NCBI GenBank assembly: GCA_905210435.1 | Contig: CAJLWO010000043.1 | Span: forward strand, 1-23,842 | Origin: an uncultured Bacteroidales bacterium | GTDB taxonomy: Bacteria; Bacteroidota; Bacteroidia; Bacteroidales; Muribaculaceae | Direction of reading: 5' to 3' | DNA: 23,842 nucleotides | In this document: positions 8,896 to 16,222 of the stretch, piece by piece | Layout of the letters: every line of letters starts with the position of its first letter | Numbering within the stretch: the first letter of the stretch is position 1 | Made by a program: the position numbers and the translations under genes | The notes under the pieces: model-generated | Databases searched by the model: none | Told to the model about the DNA's origin: nothing | What the model saw: only the letters and a program-made list of their open reading frames with translations

Positions 8896-8901
8896 GTCAG
8901 G

Positions 8902-11859
8902 TCAATCGTTTTTCTTTACTATACCGACACCTTTTCGTCCGTTGATGCCGATAGTAAGAGGATTAGTGAATTCGACGATGCGTAAATACTCACTTTCGTA
9001 AGTCGCGGGGAGAGAATTGAGATAATCGATGTCGTATATGCCATCATGTGACGAAGGATTTATCGTGAAATAACCTACGCCGAATGATGTCAGATTCTGG
9101 AAGAAATGCGTGCCCTGGCTCGGTTCTATGCGGTAATTGCTGAGCGACGCCTCGACAATGAGTTTGGCATTGGATATGTGAGGCCATTTTACAGGTATGC
9201 CGAGGGCCGTATCCGACGAGCCCCATCTTCCCGGCCCGATAAGAATGTATCCTTTTTGCCTGGCGGTGAAATCCCTGTTCAGACGCTCTATCTCTTCAGC
9301 TATCTTCTGATTGTTGGCCGATGAGAAATTGTCGGGACGCACATATAGAATCGTAGATACATTTTCTATATTTCCATGTCCGAGCGCGGTGTTGCTCTTG
9401 AGCACAAGCTTATCGTCGGGAATTTCAAGTATCGTGTCGTCGACAAGTTCCTTGCGGTCGATAATCGGGCGAATCTGAAGCCAGTATATCTTACCCTTTG
9501 TCTTGCCCGTATGGTCAACCATGCCGGCAAATTCAATCTCTATGGGACGCTGCATCTTTTCCTGTCCGTTGACGAGCATGAATTCGATGGCTTCCGCCAG
9601 CGGGAACACTTTGTGCTGAAGCATGTTTGCGAAGGTTACGACTTTGCGTCCGAAACCTATGTCGGTGTCACGGATTACCTGGTCCTGCGGGTCGAATGTC
9701 GAGACAAGATATTTCAATGCGTCGGTGCCGGCAAATTTCTGCACTCGCATATTTTCGATATTGAAGCCGTCGTCGACGCGGAAATCATCGTTAACGGCAT
9801 TCATGTTAAGCGCGTAAAGGCGTGTCTGGGTGTCCCGGAGCGCGAGGTCGAGTTCCGATGTCTGGAGCACTTTGTCGGGATGACGCGGTGAAAAACGCAG
9901 GCTTAGCCCACCGTCGACGATATATTTGCCGAGACCGACGGCGATTTCAGCTACACCGTCCTCGGGCTGTTCGTCGTTGATAGGATAGTAGTTGAGCGAA
10001 CGTCCTACGCCGGAGAATGACGGGAAATAATATCCGTCGGTATCTTCACCCACCACCTCCTGTATTATCACGGCCATCTTCTCCTGGTCGATTACATTGG
10101 AAGTTGCCGTCATATATGCTTTGGAGTCGCGGTAAAACACCGATGCGTAGACGCTCTTGATGGCGTCGGACAGCAGTTTGAGCATGCGGTATTTGTCGTC
10201 GACATGCGGTATCATATATGTGGAATAAATTCCTGCGAAAGGCTGGTAGTGAGAGTCTTCAAGCAGACTTGACGACCGGATGGCGAGCGGACGGTCGACA
10301 ACTTCGAACAGCGACATGAAATCCTCAATCAGGCGTTCCGGCAGACGTGCCTGAAGGAAATACCGGAGTATCTCGTCGTCGCTTCGGTCGCTCAACGCAA
10401 TGGCATACAGGTCGTTGGTGCTCATGAACTCGTCAAATATGTCGGTACACAGCACGACAGTACGCGGTATGGATATGGTTATGCCGTCGAAATCATCACA
10501 CACCGGATTGGCCTTTATTATCGAGTCGATAAAAGCTAATCCGCGGCCTTTTCCGCCAAGCGAACCTTGTCCGATACGCGCGAAGTTGGAATAATAATCG
10601 AATCGGTCCTTACGGAATACTGCCACGACTCCGCGGTTTTTCATCTTGCGGTATTTGACAATAAGGTCAAAAAACAATTGTCTTACCGCTGGTGCCTCAT
10701 CTATCGACGTGAAGCGGTGAGCCTTGATGATTTCCGCGATAGGGAACATAGCTCTTGAGTAAAGCCATCGCGATATATCGTTGTGCGACGCATGCATGTA
10801 GAGCGAGTCGGCAGGCACTTTCATGATATGTTTCTGCATATCGTTGAGCGACTTTATACGCATGATTTCCTCTCCTGTGGCAGGATTGCGGAATACGAAA
10901 TCACCGAAACCGAAATTGTCGGTGATGGCTTTGCCGAGGTCGACAGGCAACTTCTTGGAATTCTTGTCAAGGAAGATGCCGTTGAAATCATCGACACTGT
11001 CGCGAAGTTCGCTTTGAGTTGACTCGATAATTATCGGAAGATACGGGTCACGGCGATGGAATTCGCGCGCGAGTTTCAGACCGGCGGTGGCGTCTTTGAC
11101 ACCTTCATGCATGAACGACACATCGGAAATTACGCCCATGATATGGTCGCTGTATTTCTCATACAGGCTTATAGCCTCCTCATAGTCGCGGGCAAGCATT
11201 ACTTTGGGGCGTCCGCGCATGCGTAGCATCTGCTCGTGCTCGTTGAGCGCTTCGGTGGAGAATACCATCGATTGCCTGAGCAGATATTTGTAAAGATGGG
11301 GGAGGATAGAGGAATAAAATCTCACGGAGTCCTCTACGAGCAATATCATCTGAACCCCTACATCGAGGATGTCGTTGTCGGCGTTCATCTTATCCTCGAG
11401 CAACTTGATTATAGCGAGCAGAAGCTCTACGTTGCCGAGCCAGGAAAACACATAATCAATGCCGGTAAAATCCTCATGCGACAGCCTTCGCGATACTTCT
11501 TTCGAGAAGGGCGTCAGCACGATGAACGGTATGTCAGGATAGTTTTCCTTTATAGCACGTGCGCCGATGAACGTCTCGGAAATATCCACTCCGGGCATTG
11601 CGATAATCAGGTCGTAATGCTTTTTTTCAAGCGCCGACTGAGCATCATTGATATGCGATACAAGGGTGACACGGGGTGGCGAACTCAAGTTGAGAGCCAC
11701 GTATTCGAAATACAGTTGTTCTTCGACTCGACCGTCATCTTCCATCATAAAGGCATCGTATGGCGATGCGATAAGGAGCACGTTAAAAATACGGCGCTGC
11801 ATGAGCCGCTGAAACTCGGTGTCCTTAAGATATAATTGACTAAGCGATTTCTCGTTCAT
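8902..11859 (-). CDS. Two-receiver plus PEP-synthase-like ATP-grasp protein
   Basis: A 985-residue cytosolic protein. Numbering starts at the ATG at 11859; a TTG at 11874 would add five residues. Residues about 24-155 look like a receiver domain without the phosphoacceptor (YDLIIAMPG has no Asp at that place). Residues about 171-315 form a second receiver with the expected residues: LLVEDS (Asp177), ISDVSF (Asp246), ESTQ (Ser280/Thr281) and Lys299. From about 415 to 800 runs a pyruvate phosphate dikinase/PEP synthase-type ATP-grasp domain, with GSLGGKGRG at 432-440, RSSSLLED at 528-535 and LQIRPI at 794-799. The C-terminal domain has GPGRWGSSD (875-883) and PSQGTHFFQNLTSFGVGYF (913-931). The mobile phosphohistidine domain and PEP/pyruvate barrel of true PEP synthases are absent. 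Automatic labels such as 'phosphoenolpyruvate synthase' are therefore likely wrong; the acceptor of the phosphoryl group or nucleotide is unknown. Confidence 0.85.
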   Translation of the reverse strand: MNEKSLSQLYLKDTEFQRLMQRRIFNVLLIASPYDAFMMEDDGRVEEQLYFEYVALNLSSPPRVTLVSHINDAQSALEKKHYDLIIAMPGVDISETFIGARAIKENYPDIPFIVLTPFSKEVSRRLSHEDFTGIDYVFSWLGNVELLLAIIKLLEDKMNADNDILDVGVQMILLVEDSVRFYSSILPHLYKYLLRQSMVFSTEALNEHEQMLRMRGRPKVMLARDYEEAISLYEKYSDHIMGVISDVSFMHEGVKDATAGLKLAREFHRRDPYLPIIIESTQSELRDSVDDFNGIFLDKNSKKLPVDLGKAITDNFGFGDFVFRNPATGEEIMRIKSLNDMQKHIMKVPADSLYMHASHNDISRWLYSRAMFPIAEIIKAHRFTSIDEAPAVRQLFFDLIVKYRKMKNRGVVAVFRKDRFDYYSNFARIGQGSLGGKGRGLAFIDSIIKANPVCDDFDGITISIPRTVVLCTDIFDEFMSTNDLYAIALSDRSDDEILRYFLQARLPERLIEDFMSLFEVVDRPLAIRSSSLLEDSHYQPFAGIYSTYMIPHVDDKYRMLKLLSDAIKSVYASVFYRDSKAYMTATSNVIDQEKMAVIIQEVVGEDTDGYYFPSFSGVGRSLNYYPINDEQPEDGVAEIAVGLGKYIVDGGLSLRFSPRHPDKVLQTSELDLALRDTQTRLYALNMNAVNDDFRVDDGFNIENMRVQKFAGTDALKYLVSTFDPQDQVIRDTDIGFGRKVVTFANMLQHKVFPLAEAIEFMLVNGQEKMQRPIEIEFAGMVDHTGKTKGKIYWLQIRPIIDRKELVDDTILEIPDDKLVLKSNTALGHGNIENVSTILYVRPDNFSSANNQKIAEEIERLNRDFTARQKGYILIGPGRWGSSDTALGIPVKWPHISNAKLIVEASLSNYRIEPSQGTHFFQNLTSFGVGYFTINPSSHDGIYDIDYLNSLPATYESEYLRIVEFTNPLTIGINGRKGVGIVKKND

Positions 11860-11890
11860 TAGGCTAACATTCAATTATATATAGAGTCAG

Positions 11891-11926
11891 ATTGCAGGGA
11901 TATGGCAAAGGATTTTATTCCTGCAG
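11891..11926 (-). promoter_or_regulatory. Imperfect inverted repeat in the leader of the REC/ATP-grasp gene
   Basis: Near-matching arms TTGCAGGGAT and ATTCCTGCAG (one mismatch within the core nine bases) flank about 16 bases. It lies 30-70 bases before the ATG at 11859 and downstream of the candidate promoter at 11952-11959. It could be a leader hairpin or an operator; neither can be told from sequence alone. Confidence 0.3.
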
Positions 11927-11951
11927 TCTACTATATTTGCAATTTATTCTT

Positions 11952-11959
11952 CAAATTTA
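11952..11959 (-). promoter_or_regulatory. Candidate -7 box for the REC/ATP-grasp and coiled-coil genes
   Basis: On the minus strand this reads TAAATTTG, a full match to TAnnTTTG, about 90 bases before the ATG at 11859. The best upstream partner is ATTG with a 22-base gap, slightly long, so the match is less complete than that of efp. A plus-strand TATATTTG at 11932-11939 nearby also matches but would give efp a leader of about 190 bases. Confidence 0.4.
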
Positions 11960-12050
11960 CAAAATATATTCAAAATCTTTTCAATATTAATTTAAAATAT
12001 TGTTTAAAAATGGATTTCGTTATCAAAAAAGCAAAAATTAGAGAATGATA

Positions 12051-12082
12051 TATGTGAAATCGGAGAAAATTTTGTAAATTTG
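12051..12082 (+). promoter_or_regulatory. Bacteroidota-type promoter for efp
   Basis: TATG at 12051-12054 (three of four to TTTG), 20 bases, then TAAATTTG at 12075-12082, a full match to the -7 box. The predicted transcript begins near 12088, giving an AT-rich leader of about 40 bases before the efp ATG, with no Shine-Dalgarno sequence. Confidence 0.7.
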
Positions 12083-12126
12083 CGGTCTCAAATTATAATA
12101 ATTATTATACAAAAGATAATCAGTTT

Positions 12127-12690
12127 ATGGCAACTACTGCTGACTTTAAAAACGGAATGTGCCTCGACATCGACGGTAACTACTTCTTTATTGTTGAATT
12201 CCTTCATGTAAAGCCCGGTAAAGGCCCGGCTTTCGTGCGCACCAAATTGAAAAACGTACGTACAGGCCGTGTCCTTGACAAAACCTGGAACTCCGGAGTG
12301 AAAGTTGACGAAGTGCGTATAGAGCGTCGTCCCTACCAGTATCTCTACAAAGATGAGATGGGCTATAACTTCATGCATACCGAAACATTCGAGCAGGTAG
12401 CACTTCCCGGCGAGAGCATCGAAGGTGTTCAGTTCCTCAAGGAAGGTGATATATGCGAGGCGATGGTACAGGCTGCAACCGAGGAAATCCTCACTTGCGA
12501 AATGCCCACCAGCGTTGTTCTCGAAGTAACCTATACCGAGCCCGGTCTGAAAGGTGATACTGCAACCAATACACTCAAACCGGCTACAGTTGAGACCGGA
12601 GCCGAAGTACGCGTTCCCTTGTTCATCAACACCGGTGACAAAGTCAGAATCGACACCCGTGACGGTTCATACGTAGAGCGTGTGAAATAA
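12127..12690 (+). CDS. efp: Translation elongation factor P
   Basis: EF-P binds between the P and E sites of stalled ribosomes and speeds peptide-bond formation at runs of proline. The 187-residue length is standard. It has the N-terminal KOW-like domain (about 1-63), whose loop HVKPGKGPAFVRTKLKN carries a Lys at the tip (Lys32). Two OB-type domains follow; the last includes GDKVRIDTRDGSYVERVK at the C-terminus. The tip residue is Lys, not the Arg used by the rhamnosylated EF-P branch, so any modification would be on lysine; no modifying enzyme is encoded in this window. The ATG at 12127 fits the family N-terminus. A strong hairpin follows directly, so the gene is monocistronic. Confidence 0.98.
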   Translation: MATTADFKNGMCLDIDGNYFFIVEFLHVKPGKGPAFVRTKLKNVRTGRVLDKTWNSGVKVDEVRIERRPYQYLYKDEMGYNFMHTETFEQVALPGESIEGVQFLKEGDICEAMVQAATEEILTCEMPTSVVLEVTYTEPGLKGDTATNTLKPATVETGAEVRVPLFINTGDKVRIDTRDGSYVERVK

Positions 12691-12705
12691 TATTTCATCA
12701 CTGAT

Positions 12706-12749
12706 AAAAAAGTAATGGGACTTCGTTTCGGAGTCCCATTACTTTTTTT
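12706..12749. terminator. Strong intrinsic terminator after efp
   Basis: A perfect 17-base-pair stem pairs 12706-12722 (AAAAAAGTAATGGGACT) with 12732-12748. Inside it, TCG/CGG can extend the stem to a three-base TTT loop. Seven T follow on the plus strand and A's precede it, so it can also act on minus-strand transcripts from the TPR gene, though that stop is 200 bases away. Confidence 0.9.
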
Positions 12750-12950
12750 ATCGGCTTAATCCTATTTTCGGCTCAAACCGAAATCGCAGTGCATGCAATA
12801 TAATAATTGTCGGTTTTGTTGTCTGCGGTTAATCATTGCCTCCGGCACTTTGCACCGCGGAAAGCGATATTAAATGGAAACTGTAATGGGCACTGTAATT
12901 TCGGATTGAGGCCTATTTTCTATTTTTCAAATTTCGATTATTGCGCAATT
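12750..12950. other. Gene-free 200-base stretch between efp terminator and TPR gene
   Basis: No credible coding region. It contains a six-base-pair hairpin (TTTCGG 12766-12771 with CCGAAA 12778-12783) and two copies of ACTGTAAT 12 bases apart near 12877-12900. Either could be part of the 3' end of the TPR transcript. I see nothing with the look of a known RNA. Confidence 0.4.
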
Positions 12951-14546
12951 CTAATTGAACAGATAACCGTAATTTTCCAGCATTGTATCAAATCGGGCAT
13001 CTTTACGCAACGGAGCAACCGACAGATTTGCGATGTCATAATATTTCCAATTATATAGATTGGCGTATCCGCGCTCGAGCGACTGTCGCATACATTCAAA
13101 AGCTTTGTCGAAATCACCCAATTGACTGTACAGGGCTGCCGCAAGATAGTGTAAATTGCCGTCAATATCAGCCGGTTTTGCAGCAAGGATATTATCCATC
13201 CATTCTCCGGCGCGCTCGTTCTGCCCCATCAGATTGAGCGCGAATCCGAGATAAGACCGGTAGTTTGTCTCATCGTATTCAAGCGCCGCACATCGCGTCA
13301 GGAAGCCTACTGCATCAGCCTGCTGCTTCATTTTGTCACCGATTATCCATGCCCTTATTATATAATTGACCGGATTGTCCGGGTTGTTGATAATAAGTTC
13401 TCCGAAACGGTTTGAAGCCATAGCGTAGTCTCCGTCGGCAAGTGTACACAAAGCCATCTGTGTAATAGCCTGTTGGTTGTCAGGGGCATTCAGCAACGCG
13501 CGTTCGGCATAGAGCTTAGCCATATCCGTATTGCCTGATGCAAGATATATTTTTGAACTCGTCAGGTAGTACAGATCGTTGTGGGCTGTACCTAATGCTA
13601 TATTGATCTGTTTGAGGGCCGATGTGAAATCGCAGAGATAGTAATAGCATTCGGCGAGTTTTGCGTGTATACCGTGATAATTGTACAACTTTTTGTCAAT
13701 TATGGTGTTGTAATCGCTGATTGCGGATTTGTAGTGATAGTGTGCCTGCGCAATCATGGCACGGATGTAGTAATAAACGCCGACATTGGGTGCCTGATTG
13801 ATTGCATTGCTTAGGCCGGATATGACCGCATTGTAGTCGGTGTTCGCCATATTGACAAGTTCCGATATCGCTTTATTGCTTTTCTTGTCGACTGCGATTG
13901 CAAGTATCATGTCGTCGACTGCGCCGTTGTTGTTGCCCATGAGCTGGCGTACGGAGGCACGACGCAGATAGGCCTCGCTTTCGGCGGGGTAGAGGGCTAC
14001 CGCTTCGTCTACATATTCATTGGCAAGCCCGAGATTGTTTTCCTTGACTGCGACTCTTGCCAGACCTATCAGTGACTCGAGAGAGCGATTGCGAAGACGG
14101 TTCAGACGTTGGAAATTCTCTTTGGCGGCGGCATAATTGCCGAGTTCGTATTCAAGGTTGGCTTTCTGATAAATCAGTGAATATGAACTCGGCTCATATT
14201 CAAGAGCTTTGTTTATATCGGCAAGTGCATCCTCAGTGCGCTCGGTCATTATGTAGATATTGGCGCGCAATGCGTATTCCTGAGAAAGCATGTCGCGGTC
14301 ATCGGCCGGTGTATATTTTATCGCATTGTCTATATCGGCAAGTGCGCGGAGATACTGGTTCTGGCCGTAATAAAGGTGCGCCCTGCGGAAATATACATTA
14401 TAGTTGTGTGCATCTTCCTGAAGCTCTTCATTGTAAACCTTCTCGACAGCGGTAATCACTTCCTGTGATTTTGCTGATTGTGCGTTAATCAACCCCGGAG
14501 CTATAAGCATCGAGGATGAAATCAAAAGTTTTGATATTGTATTCAT
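12951..14546 (-). CDS. Exported TPR-repeat protein
   Basis: A 531-residue protein with a signal peptide (about residues 1-22, cut likely after INA) followed by tetratricopeptide repeats over nearly the whole length. Clear TPR units include YFRRAHLYYGQNQYLRALAD, YALRANIYIMTERTEDALAD and YLASGNTDMAKLYAERAL. The C-terminal APLRKDARFDTML phrase is seen at the end of many bacterial TPR proteins. TPR proteins act as binding scaffolds; the partner here is unknown, and a periplasmic location is inferred from the signal. It starts 11 bases after the kdsA stop and is thus probably co-transcribed with it, but a direct LPS role is not shown. Confidence 0.85.
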   Translation of the reverse strand: MNTISKLLISSSMLIAPGLINAQSAKSQEVITAVEKVYNEELQEDAHNYNVYFRRAHLYYGQNQYLRALADIDNAIKYTPADDRDMLSQEYALRANIYIMTERTEDALADINKALEYEPSSYSLIYQKANLEYELGNYAAAKENFQRLNRLRNRSLESLIGLARVAVKENNLGLANEYVDEAVALYPAESEAYLRRASVRQLMGNNNGAVDDMILAIAVDKKSNKAISELVNMANTDYNAVISGLSNAINQAPNVGVYYYIRAMIAQAHYHYKSAISDYNTIIDKKLYNYHGIHAKLAECYYYLCDFTSALKQINIALGTAHNDLYYLTSSKIYLASGNTDMAKLYAERALLNAPDNQQAITQMALCTLADGDYAMASNRFGELIINNPDNPVNYIIRAWIIGDKMKQQADAVGFLTRCAALEYDETNYRSYLGFALNLMGQNERAGEWMDNILAAKPADIDGNLHYLAAALYSQLGDFDKAFECMRQSLERGYANLYNWKYYDIANLSVAPLRKDARFDTMLENYGYLFN

Positions 14547-14557
14547 TGTGTGTCCAA

Positions 14558-15376
14558 TCAGAATTTGTTTATAGTCATGCGTATTGCAGTCAAGCGTTCA
14601 AGCAAACCGGGGAGCAGGTCGAGGCGCAGCATGTTGGCACCGTCGCTCTTTGCCACTGACGGGTCGGGATGGGTCTCTATGAAAAGTCCGTCGGCCCCCA
14701 CGGCAATGGCCGCACGCGCTATTGTCTCTATCATATCAGGACGTCCACCGGTGACGCCGGCAGTCTGGTTGGGCTGCTGCAGCGAATGGGTGACATCGAC
14801 AATGACAGGGCAATCGAATTTCTGCATCTCAGGCACACCTCTGAAGTCGACAATCAGATCCTGATAACCGAATGTCGTGCCACGCTCAGTAACGGCGATA
14901 TTGTTGTTGCCGGCATCGCGTACTTTTGCAATCGCATGCTTCATGGCTCCCGGTGCGAGGAACTGTCCTTTCTTGATGTTGACCATCTTTCCGGTATGAG
15001 CTGCCGCGATAAGCAGGTCGGTCTGGCGGCACAGAAATGCCGGAATCTGCAATATGTCGACATACGGAGCGGCGAAGGCTGCTTCATCGGGCTGATGGAT
15101 GTCGGTTACGGCAGGAATATCGTAGGTCTTGCGCACTTTGTCAAGTATTTCAAGAGCTTTCAGATCTCCTATTCCGGTGAAGGAATCGAGTCGTGACCTG
15201 TTGGCTTTACGGTATGAGCCTTTGAACACATAGGATATGCCGAGCTTGTCGGTGACTTCCTTGATTTGTCCGGCGATGTCCATCGCCATCTGTTCTCCCT
15301 CTATCACACAAGGGCCGGCAAGCAGGAAAAAATTGCCGTTCGTCGAGGAATGTAAATATTGGTTTATGTCTGTCAT
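14558..15376 (-). CDS. kdsA: 3-deoxy-8-phosphooctulonate synthase (KdsA)
   Basis: KdsA condenses arabinose-5-phosphate with PEP to give Kdo-8-phosphate, the first committed step to the Kdo of LPS inner core. The 272 residues show AGPCVIEG (20-27), FKGSYRKANRSR (51-62), TDIHQP, the QIPAFLCRQTD strand, NIKKGQFLAPG, ERGTTFGY and the C-terminal ETHPDPSVAKSDG. Cys23, His197, Glu234 and Asp245 correspond to the four metal ligands of metal-dependent KdsA enzymes such as that of Aquifex. The E. coli type instead has Asn at the Cys place, so this enzyme is predicted to need a divalent metal. It lies downstream of rsmE (89-base gap, no obvious promoter) and 11 bases before the TPR gene. Confidence 0.97.
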   Translation of the reverse strand: MTDINQYLHSSTNGNFFLLAGPCVIEGEQMAMDIAGQIKEVTDKLGISYVFKGSYRKANRSRLDSFTGIGDLKALEILDKVRKTYDIPAVTDIHQPDEAAFAAPYVDILQIPAFLCRQTDLLIAAAHTGKMVNIKKGQFLAPGAMKHAIAKVRDAGNNNIAVTERGTTFGYQDLIVDFRGVPEMQKFDCPVIVDVTHSLQQPNQTAGVTGGRPDMIETIARAAIAVGADGLFIETHPDPSVAKSDGANMLRLDLLPGLLERLTAIRMTINKF

Positions 15377-15465
15377 AAATGTATGTTTTGACTTGTTATT
15401 TATCTCAATGATTGGTTATCTTATTCGTCTGGACTGAGATGTGTAGTGCGTAGAGGTGTGTGAGT

Positions 15466-16188
15466 TCAAACAGGGAGATTAAGCTGGTTGATTGCATGTA
15501 TGGTCTGACATGCGGCCAATGCGGCTGTTTCGGTACGAAGCCGGCAGTCGCCAAGACTGACAGGTATGAAGCCGGAGTCGATTGTCTCTTTTATTTCCTG
15601 AGGAGAAAAATCGCCCTCCGGACCAATCAGGATTACGGTGTCACATTGCGGTTTTATCTCTTTTGCAAGAATTCGCCGCGGTATGTCAGGGTCGCAATAT
15701 GCCACATACCGCGACGCATTGCTATGTCTGAATTCGTCAATGAAGGTTTTGAGAGGGGTCATCTCGTCAATCTGCGGCATCCATGCCTTGAGCGACTGTT
15801 TCATTGCCGAAACTGCGATTTTCTCAAGACGTTCCGTTTTGATTTCCTTTCGTTCGGAATGCGTGCACAGAAGCGGGACAAAGCGGTTTATGCCGATTTC
15901 CACAAGCTTTTCAAGCAGCCACTCCATGCGGTCAATATGCTTTGTCGGAGCAACGGCGATAGTGATGTTTCCCTGCCAGGGAAGTGCCATTTCCTCCGTT
16001 TCCACGATTTCGACAAGAGTATGCTTGGAGTGCGGGTCAAGTATGCGGCATTTCAATCTATGCCCCCGACCGTCTATTACATCGATAATATCACCCTGCT
16101 GCTTGCGCAATACTCTTATGCAATGTTGCGAGTCGCTTTCAGGCAACAGCGGATTGGTCAATATGTCGGGGGCATAAAATTGTATCAT
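15466..16188 (-). CDS. rsmE: 16S rRNA (uracil(1498)-N3)-methyltransferase (RsmE)
   Basis: RsmE methylates N3 of U1498 in 16S rRNA using S-adenosylmethionine. The 240-residue protein has the N-terminal PUA-like part (HCIRVLRKQQGDIIDVIDGRG, 22-42) and the SPOUT domain with the trefoil knot. APTKHIDRMEWLLEKLVEIG and SERKEIKTERLEKIAVSAMKQS are typical. The SAM-binding LIGPEGDFSPQE is at 187-198 and the knot motif LGDCRLRTETAA at 212-223. The usual LGxRILRTETA is slightly altered (DCRL for xRIL), but the Arg-Thr-Glu-Thr core is intact. It begins 34 bases after the permease gene stop, so it may share its transcript. Confidence 0.95.
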   Translation of the reverse strand: MIQFYAPDILTNPLLPESDSQHCIRVLRKQQGDIIDVIDGRGHRLKCRILDPHSKHTLVEIVETEEMALPWQGNITIAVAPTKHIDRMEWLLEKLVEIGINRFVPLLCTHSERKEIKTERLEKIAVSAMKQSLKAWMPQIDEMTPLKTFIDEFRHSNASRYVAYCDPDIPRRILAKEIKPQCDTVILIGPEGDFSPQEIKETIDSGFIPVSLGDCRLRTETAALAACQTIHAINQLNLPV

Positions 16189-16222
16189 AATTTTTTATAA
16201 TTTTGTGAATTAAGAAAGATAC

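Noticed and set aside
8902..11859. Annotation of the ATP-grasp protein as phosphoenolpyruvate synthase (ppsA)
   Set aside because: The phosphohistidine and PEP-binding domains needed for that reaction are not visible; only the nucleotide-binding part matches.
11860..11874. TTG start five codons upstream for the REC/ATP-grasp gene
   Set aside because: An ATG in frame at 11859 follows immediately, and the five extra residues add nothing recognisable.
15460..16200. A 246-residue open frame antisense to rsmE
   Set aside because: It mirrors rsmE almost exactly in extent; the rsmE product has clear family motifs and the antisense product has none.
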